From Ceratothoa steindachneri (lineage: Eukaryota > Arthropoda > Malacostraca > Isopoda > Cymothoidae), in contig OZ018321.1 of NCBI GenBank assembly GCA_963969495.1, positions 189,307,485 to 189,371,484 of the forward strand: a DNA stretch of 64,000 nt, given 5' to 3'. The position numbers and the translations under genes are program-made. This document shows positions 1 through 11,009 of the stretch, piece by piece; within the stretch, counting starts at the first letter, position 1, and each line of letters begins with the position of its first letter. The notes below the pieces were generated by a model that saw only the letters and a list, made by a program, of their open reading frames with translations, was not told the DNA's origin and did no database searches.

Positions 1-361
1 TTTCAGAAAATGACTGAATTCTCTATCTCATTAGAGGAGTTTAGTTGGGTAAAAGAGGCCGTTGAGTTCTTTTCCGGCAACCTCATTGCCCGGGCCTAAC
101 TACTATTCCTAGAAGGTCTGGCCTTTGGCACGCATACCACTCCAGTCGTGGTCAGCAGAGTGAGAGACGGCCTTCAAACCGAAGCGTTATCTCTACATGA
201 CCTATAAGCGCCACCCGAACGGTTGACTGCTGGTGAATTTCCTTGGGCTAGAGCTAGGTTCCTGTATATTTAGAAGCACTCTCGCCGCTCTTTTTAGCGG
301 GCATACGTATCTTCACTTAACGAGAAGACCCCTCTAGCAGAGGGGGGGGAAGTTAGTCAAA

Positions 362-1472
362 AGGATTCGGGGCAAGTTCTCGCAGGACCCTCCTCCCATT
401 CTCCAGGAGAACGGGATCGCAATCTTGGACCCCGCGAACTTGGCGGAATCCTTCGCGACCGCTTTCTCCGCATTCTTTAGCTGGTATGCTGCTCCGCCAG
501 CATTCGATATGCGTCTTAATGTTGCAGAAGGCCGCTGGCTGGACTTTACCTCAAGAGGCGGAAAACCTTTAAACGACAGGTTTACTGTGAGTTAATTGCG
601 TTCTGCTCTTGCTTCGTGCGGGGACACCCCCATGGTCTGGACGATGTCCCGTACACCATGCTTCGACACCTGGGTGAGCGAAGCATGTCCTTTTTGCTAG
701 ATTTGTTTAACAGGAAATATGTAGAGGGTCTCTTCCCGGATTCCTGGTGAATCACTACTGTGCTCGCCTTTCGCAAACCGGGGAAAGATCACTCTACCCC
801 TGCCGGTTTCCTCCAAATCTATCTAACCTCTTGCGTGGGCAAGTTGATATTAAAATTGGTAAATGTTAGATTAGCTTTTTTCTGGAGAGCGGAAGCCATC
901 TGCCTTCTGCATAGTGCGGCTTTCGCAAGTTCCACTCCACGTCGGATGCTCTGCTCCGACTGGAAAATGCCGTCTGCGAGACCTTCTTTCATAGACAGCA
1001 CTACGACACGGTGTTTTCTATCTGGAGAAGGCTTATGATAACGCAAGGAGATAGGGTATCATGCATACTCTCGACACGATGGGGACGAGGGGACGCCTCC
1101 CAATGTTTATATCTGAATTTTTGCGAGATCGTCGATTCCCCGTATCAGTGGGGGGGGGGCATTTCCAGCCCAATGGAGCAGGAAGAGGGTGTGCCGCCCC
1201 GTAGGGAAATGTCCTCAGTGTAGCACTCTTTGCCCTGAGCATCAACGGCATCACCTCGTCCACGATCTACGTGGACGATCTTTCGATCTCTTTTTGTGCG
1301 GCCCAGAGGCTAACTCTGGAGCGTCGACTCCACAGGCAATGAACCGCGTCTCTCGCTATGCCGAAGCGCACAGGTTTCGGTTTTCCTTGGCCAAGACTAA
1401 GGTGGTACACTTCTATCGCCATCCACGGCTCTACCCTGAACTAGACTTGTTTCTTAATGGGATACGCATGTA
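362..1472 (+). pseudogene. LINE reverse transcriptase, N-terminal half (fingers/palm)
   Basis: RNA-templated DNA synthesis domain of the I-clade element. Visible landmarks are a linker reading KRIRGKFSQDPPPILQENG, then LDLFNRKYVEGLFPDSW, FRKPGKDHSTPAGF (normally KPGKDP..YRPI) and LEKAYDN. The catalytic box is STIYVDDLSISF at about 1259-1294, a YVDD variant of the usual Y/FADD. The catalytic aspartates survive, but the domain is split over all three frames by small indels, so no functional protein is made. A G-run at 1149-1158 (10 G) sits inside the coding region and may be one frameshift site or a sequencing-prone spot. Confidence 0.8.
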
Positions 1473-1473
1473 A

Positions 1474-2190
1474 GTGGTTGAATCGCACCGTTTCCTTGGT
1501 CTTATATTTGACCGACGCCTCACATGGGAGGCTCATATTCACAGCCTTAGGGTCTCTTGTACCGGCGCCATGGATATTCTTCGTTCCGTGACGTTTAGCG
1601 CTTGGGGCGCCGAAAGGGCGACTGCCTTAGTTGTTTATCGATCCTTTTTTCGTTCGAAGCTTGACTACGGATGTGAGTTTTTTGCCTCTGCAGCCGAGCG
1701 TGTATTGCGCAAGGTGGACTCGATCCACCACACCGGCCTTCGTCTGGCGACCGGGGTCTTCCACACTTCCCCCATTGAGAGCATACTTGTCGATGCTGGG
1801 GAGATGCCACTCGGTCTACGCCGTGCAGATTGCATTATTTGCCTTTACGCGCGAGCCCGCCGCCTCCCTCAGTCGCCAACAGCTCTCCCTGCATTCGCAG
1901 CTGATTTCAACAGTCCCTATGCCGCCGAGAGACGCCAGTCATACACTAAGCCTTTTGGGTTTAGGGCTAAGAAACTCATTCAAGAGCTAGGTATAGCTCT
2001 CGGGCCGGTCGCGCCCCTGGTTCCTCTCAGGACGCCACCCTTAAGGGTACCACCTTTGGCTATTTTTCGTCACGCTTCTTCTCCTACACCTTGTACAGCA
2101 CTGGGAGTATTGCGTTCGACGTTTTTGGAGCACACCTGGTGTCACGCTAGAACCGTGCCAGTGTATACGGATGGCTCTTACTCCCAATAG
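1474..2190 (+). pseudogene. LINE RT thumb/connection and start of RNase H
   Basis: A 238-codon open stretch, the best preserved part of the element. It opens with HRFLGLIFDRRLTWEAHI, the conserved segment after the YxDD palm of I/Jockey RTs. It continues with KLDYGCEFFASA and IHHTGLRLATGVFHTSPIES, typical of the I-clade connection region, and ends in VYTDGSYS, the first RNase H catalytic motif (aspartate of TDGS). The first codon used is GTG, so this is an open frame and not a real start. It is bounded by a TAA at 1471-1473 and a TAG after the RNase H motif. Confidence 0.85.
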
Positions 2191-2955
2191 GGGGTCAGCT
2201 TTCACGCCGTATCCCCTCTCTTTAAAATCAGCGGGGCTCTGCCAGGCGCTGCGTCTGTCTTTACGGCCGAGCTTCAGTACGGAAGATTACGCGACGTGCC
2301 CGGTTCGGAGACCGGTTTGTGATTTATAGTGACTCATATAGCGCCCTGAGTAGTTTAGAGGCATTGGAATCTCCGCATCCCCTGGTTCACGATATCACGT
2401 AATGCCGCGCTTTTCGCAAGCCGGGCGGAGTTAGAGATTTTCTTCTGCTGGGTTCCTGGACATGTAGGATTTGCGCCAAGATTTCGCGATGCTTGGGCGA
2501 TTGGACCAGCGTTTTACTCTTCCCCACACCGACTACATGGCAGGAATATAGGTATCTCTCCGAGATGCTTGGCAGAGAATATGAGAGATGGAAGAAGGGA
2601 ACTTAAAGTCGCGTGACATTGCGCTGGTACTGTTCCCATGGACCTACCTCCCAATGCGGCGAAGGCTTTAGGTTGCTTTCTGTCGTCTCCGAATTGGACA
2701 CACTCGCGGGACGCACTGCCATTAAATGGAACGCTCGCCTGCGCCATATTGTGAAGACTGCGTTATCCCCCAGTCTATTTGGCACATTCTTGTTGAATGT
2801 CCGAGTCTGGGCGATCTTCGCTCACGTTACCTCTCCAGGTACCGAGACGAGCGTTGTCGCTACCGCTTATCCCTTGTACTCGTGACGAGTTCATGCACAT
2901 CGCCTTTTGGACTTCATGACGTTTTGGAGGAGGCCGGCATTCTCCCTTTTATTTA
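2191..2955 (+). pseudogene. LINE RNase H remainder and C-terminal zinc motif
   Basis: Joined across frames, this carries the other RNase H landmarks: VFTAELQ (catalytic Glu), FVIYSDSYSALSSLEAL (catalytic Asp) and CWVPGHVG near 2445-2470. RNase H would remove the RNA strand during target-primed reverse transcription. The end has CEDCVIPQSIWHILVECPSL, the C-x2-C...H-x4-C motif found at the C-terminus of many I/Jockey LINEs, then an LEEAGILPF tail before the stop at 2955. The stop after TDGSYS and the frame changes make it non-functional. Confidence 0.75.
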
Positions 2956-3389
2956 ACTAGATTTTTATTCTTATTTTTTCTTCTTGGTCGCATGTTTCTG
3001 GGCGGGGCATGGTGGACTTCCCCTCGACGCCGGAGCTTGCTTTCTGCTTGTTACCTTTTTCCTTTTTAAATTTTGTTATTCTTTTTTTGTGTTTTTTTTG
3101 GCATGCTATTTTAAAGCAGCCTAGTACTAGGCAGTCGCGAGTGCGGCGACTTATGACCAAGTAAGCAGTCGCCAGATGGGCTCCCCCTAAAAAATAAATA
3201 AGAAGATTGAAACCCTGTCATTAGTACACACTCGCGGTCAGCCTCGGTGATGAGGGCTGTTATCCTCTCTAGCTTCCCCTCCACTTCCTCTAAAGTTGCT
3301 TCGCTTAGGTCAGCTGGTTCGAATCCACCAAGGATTTTTCTGTAGCGTTCTCAGTTGGCCGAAGCGTAGCTTTTGCAGAGAGGCACCGG

Positions 3390-4151
3390 AAGCTGGATCA
3401 GAGTGAGTGAGATGGTGGTCAAGATTGCTATATGGTCGCTGGGAACTGTTGGGCCTGGCTCGCTATGGTAGTTGAATGGGAAGCCGTCACTTATCATGAT
3501 TATGTCGGGCTTTGTTGCTGCCCGAGAAGTGATATAGGTCGAGAAATCCGGCCCTATCCTCTGAATGTTCTTCTGTCACATAATCATTTCCAGGTTATGG
3601 CCTCTGTTGTTCGTTATATCATAGCCATCCGTTCGGTATCTGGCGTTAATGTCACCCCCAAGGAATTTCATTCTTCCCTGGCCGAACAGGGTGTAAAAGC
3701 TGTTAAGGGGCAGATACGCTCTTCGAGCAGGTTGATATGCCGCCGCGATCACGAAGTTGCCCACTAATGTGGACCGCCAGTTCTGGAAGGTGCCTGAAAT
3801 AGAGGTTCCTTTTGATTGAACGGCAGCATCGTCAAACCACTCCTCGGAATGATTCTTTGTGACGACTCTGTAGCCCGGTATCTATATTTGACAAGATGTT
3901 GTGTCGATACCGCGCTCCATAATTAAGATGATGTCGGGATCGAGCAAGCGGAATATGTTCCCATACGCAGTTGCTTTTTCCTCCCATCCATTTACGTTGA
4001 GCGTCACAATTTTCAATCTGTTGTTCGGCTTCTCCATTTTTTTCTGGTTCCTAGTGTTTCCTGGTGGTAGGAAGCTTTTCCCCGTTCTTTTTCTTGTTGA
4101 ACTCTGCCGTGGTAAGCTCTTCAAATGTTTCTCTTTAGAGTTTAACATCAT
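3390..4151 (-). pseudogene. LINE ORF2 apurinic-like endonuclease (EEP fold)
   Basis: Endonuclease that nicks target DNA in target-primed reverse transcription. The motifs appear in order: LKIVTLNVNG (start of fold, near 4015), LDPDIILIME (normally LxPDIIxIQE), VIAAAYQP, FLGGDINARYRTDGYDITNN (GDxNA box, 3650-3590), KPDIIMIS, and PSDHIAILTTI (SDH box near 3435-3405). All catalytic boxes are recognisable but split by a few stops. A positively charged segment at 4160-4400 precedes it and probably belongs to the end of ORF1. Confidence 0.8.
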
Positions 4152-4870
4152 GATTGAAGAGGGCCTCCTAGACTATTTCCTTTTCGCATTGTGCATCGAA
4201 CTCCCACTTGTAGTATTTCTTTTTGATGCCGATGAATATTTTGTTGGCATTTCTGTCCTTTCGGAAGTGGAACTGCTCTGATGCGTAAATTGAGAGGTTG
4301 ATCTCGTCAGCATCTAGAGGTCTTTTGGTATCCCGTTTTCTCCTTTTCCGGTGTCCATATTTGGCCATAACCTCTGAGTCCGAAGAGTCCAAAGGTGTCT
4401 GTGAAATCCGAAGTTTCCGTTTTTTCCTTCTTCTTTTGGTTCTTATTATTTGTCTTGGGCGTATTTAGCGATTGGTCCGCAGCCTCCTTTTTCTTTTTTG
4501 CCTCTATTCTCGGATCGGATCTTTTATTCTGCTCCTTGTATTTTTCCTCCTGTTTTTTCTCTTCTTAAGCCGTTTCGGACATTTGTTTTGGGACCATTTG
4601 TAGTTGAAGGACATCCTCTGTTGGGGGATCGTCCGGGAATCACATCTGGTTCATGCTGTTTTTGGTGAGTATCCGGTTTAATTCCTTTGCAAATATCCCT
4701 GACTGTGTTAGATTTCTGACGTGGGCATACTAGATGCACGTCAAAATTTCTGTAGACTCTTCGTTTTGTATTTTGAGGTAAGTTTTCTTACTCTCTATCT
4801 CCAAGTAGGCTGAATTTACGACCTGAGCGTATGTTGTATTGGCTTTTTTGGTTGCCACTACTTTAGTTTG

Positions 4871-5443
4871 CTATTGCTTTCTCCTGATTAATTCCTTTTT
4901 CATGGGGCAGGCCATTGCCATAGATCGGTGGCCTTGCCCAAAGTTCACACACTTCTTGCGAGAGCTATGGCAGTTCTTCCAGGGGTGACCAGGTTTGCTG
5001 CACTTAGAGCATACCTCTTGGGGAGCCTGGCATTCGTGCGCAGTGTGTACCTCTATTTTGTAGCAACAGAAGCAGAATTGGATAGGGTGGAATACCTCCC
5101 TCTCGATATGCTTCCCGCTGATCCTGGCGTTAAAATGCAGGAGCCAAGACTCCTTCGCTTTCTTGGCCATGGATGTGTCTCCAAAGATGATCTTAAAAAC
5201 CTAGGTATAGTCCGCGTTGGCTCTTTTGTTCTTAAATTTGATAATCTCAGTAAACTTCGCCCATTGATGGTTCTTTATAATCTTTTCTTTGATCTCCTCT
5301 TTAAAATTCTTTCCAATCCAGGGATCTAATCTCCTGCAGATAATGCTCCTGTGCGTTTGGACCTGGGGAGAGATTGCTGGCTGCAGGCCGGGCTCGCGGG
5401 GGGTCCCAGCTTGAGCCATATTGCCAGAGGGGCGGTTAACCAC
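4871..5443 (-). pseudogene. LINE ORF1, gag-like with three CCHC-type zinc knuckles
   Basis: Nucleic-acid-binding ORF1 protein of the minus-strand LINE. The N-terminal piece (5443-5201) includes KEEIKEKIIKNHQWAKFTEI, and a stop in the next segment separates it from the C-terminal piece. That piece holds three consecutive knuckle-like motifs: CFCCYKIEVHTAHEC, CSKCSKPGHPWKNC and CVNFGQGHRSMAMACP (third partly degenerate, CVNF for CxxC). The region aligns by eye with the plus-strand ORF1 at 53772-54350. ORF1 forms the RNP with element RNA (family knowledge). Confidence 0.75.
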
Positions 5444-5479
5444 TGAAGGCTCGCTCCTTCTTCGTGGTGTTTAGCTGGA

Positions 5480-6110
5480 TGCCAAATTCTTATGTCCTAT
5501 TCTATTGGTCCCAAAAAGTTTTACCTTGAAAATAGAGCGCTTAAGGGAGGCAACCCCCTAATTGTTGTAAGCGAGGTTCCATGAGCGTGAACTGACGGAT
5601 GAAGGGATAAAATGATGATGGGTGAACACGGGGGGGGGGGGCTAATGAGGTGTGACGCCCGCTACTCTTGAAACCCCCCTAGATTCGGATTTTAGCAGCG
5701 TTATGGGCGAAGAATTCGCCCAGATTGTATGGCAGACTTTTTGTTGTCAGCGCGGAATCAACCATCACTAACCGGGGGTGCCCCCCCTCGAGGGTTTGAG
5801 TATCAGAACTGCAGCCTGCCTGCATACATATTAACGGGTATTACTTCCCTCTATAGGCATCGCTTGCCTCCCGTGGTAGAGGAGGAGGACTCTCCTAACC
5901 TCGGAAGTTGCAGTCTTGCCCCTTGTTCGGGTGCTTCTGACGCCGAGTTCTAAAGTGGGCTACTCCTCAAACCTGCTTTCTTCGGCGCCCCCAATTATGC
6001 TTATCATAGAAAACGGCATAGACTGGACGACGCTAGATGAATGGCAGCTCAGTTCACTTCAACTCCCTTACCCCGGTGGAGGGGGGGGGGGAGATTAGTT
6101 CGACATATGT
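5480..6110 (-). other. Probable 5' UTR of the minus-strand LINE
   Basis: GC-rich, CpG-containing stretch upstream of ORF1 with two long G-runs and no conserved protein. The sharp fall to AT-rich DNA at about 6100-6110 suggests the element boundary. No promoter motif is claimed. Confidence 0.45.
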
Positions 6111-6284
6111 CGAATAATCAGTGCTCTATAAATCTTCTTCTTGAAATCCTCGTAGGGAAAAGTGAATAAAAACTCACATTTATAAGCAGGCTCCTTTATC
6201 GGCGAATAATGTCTTCCGACTATGCTTGCTTAATCCAAAGTATGACTAACAAGTCTGATCGATCATTGTTTTCATTTCTTACAT

Positions 6285-6578
6285 TTATATCATCGGTGGT
6301 GCAGTTATTAGCATATTGACAATCCATGGGAGTAATGCTGTTATATTAATTTCTTGGTTAGGATTAATAGCTTCGGCGTTTACAGATGGGGCTGAAGTGT
6401 TTACTGAACACTTTTTATGATGAGCTTTTCCTCGATCAATTCTCTTTGCTATTATTCTTAAACATTTTTTGCAACGAACTTTATTGCTAGAAATATCTTC
6501 ATATTCAGACCACAATGAGTTCTTTGGCCGTCCACCAAGAATATCATGATTTCTCTGTAAATTTGTATATTTTGGCAT
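6285..6578 (-). pseudogene. BED-type zinc finger protein fragment (hAT-like transposase N-terminus)
   Basis: About 97 codons from an ATG. Near the start lies GGRPKNSLWSEYEDISSNKV followed by RCKKC and HHKKC. This gives the aromatic/Trp, CxxC and H..C layout of a BED zinc finger, a DNA-binding module at the N-terminus of many hAT transposases. The frame closes before any catalytic domain. It lies downstream (minus sense) of the hAT relic at 7340-8885, so it is not that element's own N-terminus and is likely a separate copy. A host BED-finger exon is possible but less likely. Confidence 0.6.
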
Positions 6579-6778
6579 ATTAAATATTCTAAAATAAAAT
6601 AAAAAACATATACATTAGTAGCTGAGGTAAAACAAAAAAAATAAATGTAAAATTTCAAAATTTTTGACTAAATATTGGTAAAAGTTCAAGTTGATAACGC
6701 TATGGAACCTATATAACAAAGACCACTGAGGCTGATTCTGTGATCTTATATTAATATTATACTTACGTACATGAAATT

Positions 6779-7012
6779 TTATTTTTGTATGTTTTTCCCA
6801 GTTTTACCCAGTTTTACCTGGGAAGAACTGAGTAAAAGTGTCAATAGGATTTTCCAAACCAATCCTGGTCCTAAGCCAGTGAAGGTAGGTTTTCGGTAGA
6901 CTTGGGTATTCATTTTATTGCCCGACTTGTCAATCAATAAGTCCAAAAAGGGAAGGACATTGTCCTTTTCAAATTCGACAGTGTATTTAATGTCGGTATG
7001 CAAGGCGTTGAT
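6779..7012 (-). pseudogene. Penelope-like element RT fragment
   Basis: Short minus-strand coding piece with KYTVEFEKDNVLPFLDLLID, then VYRKPTFTG. This is the signature LPFLDVL...VYRKPTxTG of the C-terminal RT region of Penelope-like retroelements, which use a GIY-YIG endonuclease. After VYRKPTFTG the frame shifts and decays. The upstream end stops at a (TA)n tract starting at 7017, as if the copy was truncated on insertion into, or by expansion of, that tract. Confidence 0.75.
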
Positions 7013-7016
7013 AAAC

Positions 7017-7080
<64 letters not shown>

Positions 7081-7132
7081 TTCTCTCTCAACTCTAAACT
7101 CTCTTTCTCTCTCTTTCTCTCCCTCTTCCCCT
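7017..7132. repeat. (TA)n microsatellite followed by CT-rich tract
   Basis: TA dinucleotides run from 7017 to 7080 with one tattta interruption, then a CT-rich stretch to 7132. It borders the Penelope-like fragment. Confidence 0.95.
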
Positions 7133-7339
7133 CCCTGTCAGTCTGATCAAAAATCTATGACGGATGAAATTCTATTGAAATGGATTCCATAAGTACAGTG
7201 GTATTTTATCTTTTTTTATTGCGTACGTACCCGATGATCCTTTTCATTCATCATGCTCTACCTTCTCCCTCCTTAATTCTCCCTTCCCTCCCCCCCTTAC
7301 CTGAAATTCAAAACAGTTCATATCGTTCGAGAACTTAAA

Positions 7340-8885
7340 TATTTTGGGTGGTAAACAGATCGCGACTTAATTGCTATCGACGTCGAACCACCTGTTTCAC
7401 AAATACGTGGGTGGATGCGAATGGAATGAATCAATCGCCAAGTCACTTAATTCCTTAAATTTCCGCCGAGGAAATTTTAGAAATTTAAACACAGACAATT
7501 CATTCAAATTGTGCTTGATTGAGCTGTCCAAACGTCTAATTAATTCGATTAATTGTTTTTTTAAATGGCTCGGTAGCTCAGCATCAGATCCAGCAAGGTC
7601 TAAAAACGGGTTTGTTTTCCATTCTGAGTGAAATCGCTATTTATAGATGGAAAGTAGTGCAAAAATGCTTCCCGAAGGCTAACTGGATGCTGTTTTATAA
7701 ATAGTTGATTCAGTGGTAAAAAAAACTTGTTTTCCTGATAAAATTTATTGAATGGCGAGGACATTTTTTTGTGACTAAAATGTTTTTCGTAAAATTTAAG
7801 TTGAAGATTAATTTGATAAATTTTCTTGAATATATCCACTAAATAACTTATTTTCCTTTCATTTTGCAAGTCTAAATTTCAGTTGTAAAGAAATCTTTTC
7901 CCTTCACTTCCAAGTTTATGTTTCCTTCACCTTCCCCACCAAAAGCAATCAAACTTCCGTTTGCGAAGGCAACTAAAACAGAATTTTGAAGAGACGAGAA
8001 TACACTGCATGCGACCTGTTGTAGTTAACGGTTTACAGCATCATTTAGTATTTCGTGCAACTGAGGAATCATTTATTTGGTCTACTAAAACTTCCGTGTG
8101 AGTTATGCAGTGATGCCAAATAATGTCAGGATTTAGTGTGAGTCGTAAGACCAGCCTACCTTTTTACCCTATCATACCAGCTGCCCCTTCTCTGCATATG
8201 TTTACACACCATTACCAATACAACTCAGCTTCTACCTAGAAAAAATGATCAATTGCGTTAAAAGTATCTTTGCTAGCAATTATGCTTCCATAGCTCTTTA
8301 AATGCTCCACTTCGTCCCAAGTCTCACTTTTACTATTATAATATCTCTCATATAAAAGTAATTGCACGTTCCTTCCGACATCTATACTATCGTCAATTCG
8401 TAAATCAAACTACCTTGCACCTTTAATGCTCTGTATAACTTGTTGGTTGTTGGAGATCCTGTACCATCTCACCATTTCTACGTATAACAGTAGTGTCAGA
8501 GCCCGGAAGAGATTTTATTGCTTCAACAGCTTTGCTATCTAACACTTTATTGACTATTATCAAGGCACTAGGAATTATTAAATTTCTAACAGAGGTATAT
8601 TATTTCTTTGTTGCTTTGTATGCCATAAGAGCAATTTCGTATAGTCTCTAATGCTGTGTTTGATGATTGGGAAAATGTAGGAACGCTGTTCTGATTTATT
8701 TTTAATGACACCTTTTGACTTAAAAAATCTTCGTGTTTGTCTTTGAATTCGATGTGATATATTCATGCAATTATTTGATAATGTTTTATTGAAGATTGCA
8801 CACATAGGCAGAAGAGGATCATCCAAGTTAAAAACAAACCTATTTAACGTAAAATAGATACTATTAACGTGTTGTTCTTTTTGCT
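7340..8885 (-). mobile_element. hAT transposon (ZBED5/SCAND3-like transposase) relic
   Basis: Reading the minus strand across frames gives a hAT-family transposase in the correct order. Landmarks are SLPGSDTTVIRRNGEMVQDL near 8500-8440 (cf. LPLSDNTVxRRIxxMA), RIDDSIDVGRNVQLLL (the catalytic-Asp LDESTD region), WCVNICREGAAGMIG (cf. VGVCTDGAxAMTG), NPDIIWHHCITHTEVLV (cf. HC.LHRE), LDLQNERKISYLVDIFKKIY, and the C-terminal dimerisation signature ICETGGSTSIAIKSR near 7400-7350. Many stops and shifts show it is dead. The first catalytic Asp is kept in this reading. No BED finger or terminal repeats were located at its ends. Confidence 0.75.
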
Positions 8886-8889
8886 ATTT

Positions 8890-9700
8890 TAAAAGTTAGA
8901 AAATAATCTGCATCATGTTTAACCCTAAGGTTTGGCTCTTAAGAAAATATTTGCAATTTAATAGATCATAATAAACTGTCGAGAATGGTGATTTCCCTGC
9001 TACCTAGAAGCTCTTCTCTAAACAAATATGTATATGTATTGCAAGATTATAAAATTAAATATATTAATAAAATAGCTCAATAGTCACTAATACTAACCAC
9101 ACATTAATAAAGAAATGCCAACTAATCCATCGATCTAATTCCACAATAATCAAACACATTGTAATTGGAGATTGACGCTCCATGGTGAACTGGGAAAAAC
9201 CCCCATAAACGTGGAGCTTCACCTGAGAGCAATTAAAATCTGGGACAAAGTACACCGGCACCTCCCTCCCGAGTTTGTACTCAAGCACATGGACTTTGAT
9301 GACATAGGACGCGCGCAAACACCTTTTAAGAGCAGCAGACTACTCATTGATGATGACGTAGACCCAAGGTTCGCTTAGATTTTTTCACAATACCAAACAG
9401 GAACAAAGCCATACAATATCATTTCACTAAATTAGCAAAGTGCTAATTTTCTAAATTTTCCTCCAAAATTTTAGCGCAATAAACCTGCCAAAAATTAAAA
9501 AAACAACAAAAAGTGAAAAAAAATAAACAAAATAATAAAAAACTCAAAATCTGGGTGTAAACAACCCAGATAAGATGGAAGACTTCACAAAAAGCAGTAG
9601 AGAGAAAAAACCCCGCTGCTACAAAGGCTTGAATGCCTTCTATATATATATAACATAAAATATATATCAAAACGCAAAGAAAGCCAGAGATGCCCTATAA
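8890..9700. other. AT-rich intergenic DNA with one possible LINE C-terminal scrap
   Basis: Mostly A/T-rich. A plus-strand open piece at 9172-9378 reads LHGELGKTPINVELHLRAIK, which resembles the GELGxxPL... segment near the C-terminus of some LINE ORF2 proteins. The match is short and I do not rely on it. Nothing else was recognised. Confidence 0.3.
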
Positions 9701-9701
9701 C

Positions 9702-10111
9702 CAGGGACCTGTTTTTCAGCCTACTTTTCATTTTCGTTTTTCTATCAATTTCCCCATTTTTTTCCCACTATTTTCTCCTACTAAAAACCCTCTACTTTAT
9801 TCCCCACTTTTATATGTCCAATGACCTCAGGGGTTACGAATTTCGCTCACTGGCAGGTAACAGAGCAGCAATGCTGATTTATAAACACAGAAAATTACTT
9901 TAATTGTGAAAATTTTTAAAAAAATTCTAAAATTATGAAAAATAAGAAATAATTCATTTTAAAACATTTTTAAATTAAATAAGAGAAGACTAGACTTATA
10001 AGGATAAAAATGTAATTTATGAATTTGCTACCTTTTTATTCAGCAGCAGAGCCTGAATACACCCTGAAAATTTTGAGTGTACCCCTAGAGACCCCGGTTT
10101 GAATACCGCTG
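9702..10111. mobile_element. Possible small hAT-type MITE
   Basis: The right end (10078-10111) reads, on the minus strand, CAGCGGTATTCAAACC, like the CAGxGGTTCTCAAAC start of many hAT terminal repeats. A candidate left end CAGGGACCTGTTTTTCAG begins at 9702. Flanking 8-mers CCTATAAC and CCTTAAAA agree at only 5 of 8 positions, so the pairing is tentative. Confidence 0.3.
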
Positions 10112-10434
10112 CCTTAAAAGACAATAAAATAACCAGCAAAGATCCGCATTCCCACTCAGGGCCAAACTGGTTCACAGCCTGAATCGAGACACTTCTTTTA
10201 GTGAAGTTCAGCAACATGGAGAGCAGTTAGTGGTTGGATGTAGGCCCGATTAGAGTCAAAGTAGCAGCCGTCGCCACAAACTGTAACTGTAGGTCTGCCA
10301 TGAGAAATAAAAGCCTCCGTTTTGGAGTGGAAATCGGTGGTAAAAAGCGCCTTAAAAACAAACCCAGGGCCAAACCTTTCTCTCTCCCGATCCTGGGAGA
10401 AACTGTTTCTGAGCTTTGCTCGATGTGGGGTAAT

Positions 10435-10515
10435 TTTATTCTTTTTTTATTCTTTTATTATGTTCTTTTTTATTCTTTTATTATGTTCTTTTTTATTCTT
10501 TCTCTCGTTCTCGTC
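10435..10515. repeat. T-rich pyrimidine repeat (ttctttttattcttttattatg)
   Basis: Three near-identical TTTATTCTTTTATTATGTTC-type units. Low complexity; open frames across it are artefacts. Confidence 0.8.
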
Positions 10516-11009
10516 TTCGTCGGGGTCGCCATTCATGGGGTCGAGTACGATATCTAATCCTTTGGGAGAACCCATTAGCTTGTAGACTTAATAATGTTCG
10601 CTCACTTCATTGAAGTAGTGATAGCGCCACGTCTTTCATATTCTTTTCAGACGACTGTTGCCGTTGGTATCTTTAGTACCCCCAAGTAGTCTCCTCTTTT
10701 GACTACTCGGGCTCTTTATAAACCTCATCTTGAATATTTTTTACGGTGCTGCCCTACAGCACAAAGATAATCAATCACCGCATGGGGGGGGGAGGAGAGG
10801 CCCTTTCTCTACATTTTAGACCTCCAGTTCTTGACTTAGTCACTTCCCTCCCCTCCCCTCCCCTCCCCCCCCTCCCCCAGTACTTTACTTCCTAGTGAGT
10901 GAGTCCATCAGTTCCCAGCGATGAAAATTGTCCTTGTACTTTTTGGACAAAATTTGGCTGGGTTTTTCAGTATGCCCTCCCAACCCCAGCACTCACAGAT
11001 GAATTGGTT

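Larger units (their letters stand above)
1..3205 (+). mobile_element. I-clade LINE, 3' portion (RT, RNase H, C-terminal CCHC), decayed
   Basis: This is a non-LTR retrotransposon that enters from beyond the left edge. In order it shows an endonuclease-RT linker near 350-540, RT fingers and palm at about 600-1480, thumb at 1474-1900, RNase H at about 2150-2480, and a C-terminal zinc motif (CEDC...HILVEC) near 2750-2815. It then has a T-rich 3' UTR and an A-rich tail (cccctaaaaaataaataag) at about 3186-3205. Reading frame changes near 780, 1010, 1190, 1450 and 2190 and several stops show it is dead. RT followed by RNase H and a TAA-like tail fits the I clade of the I/Jockey superfamily (family knowledge). 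ORF1 and the endonuclease are outside the window or lost. Confidence 0.85.
3206..6100 (-). mobile_element. LINE (I/Jockey group), 5' portion: 5' UTR, ORF1, endonuclease; decayed
   Basis: Minus-strand element reading from about 6100 down to 3206. It has a GC-rich 5' region with poly-G runs (5630-5641, 6081-6091), a gag-like ORF1 with zinc knuckles (5443-4871 and onward) and an ORF2 endonuclease (about 4040-3390). It ends in the endonuclease-RT linker at about 3210-3350 (LSEATLEEVEGKLERITALI). The RT itself is missing exactly where the tail of the plus-strand LINE begins. This is most simply explained by that element having inserted into this one, with the RT half lying left of the window. Confidence 0.75.

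Noticed and set aside
3316..3330. ggttcgaatccacc as a pol III B box
   Set aside because: It lies in the minus-strand LINE coding region (encoding GGFEPAD) and has no A box or tRNA fold.
7371..7631. Plus-strand 86-codon frame
   Set aside because: Antisense to the hAT C-terminal signature.
6285..8885. One hAT gene with BED finger and transposase
   Set aside because: On the minus strand the BED finger lies downstream of the catalytic C-terminus, with a Penelope fragment and (TA)n between; the order is wrong for one gene.
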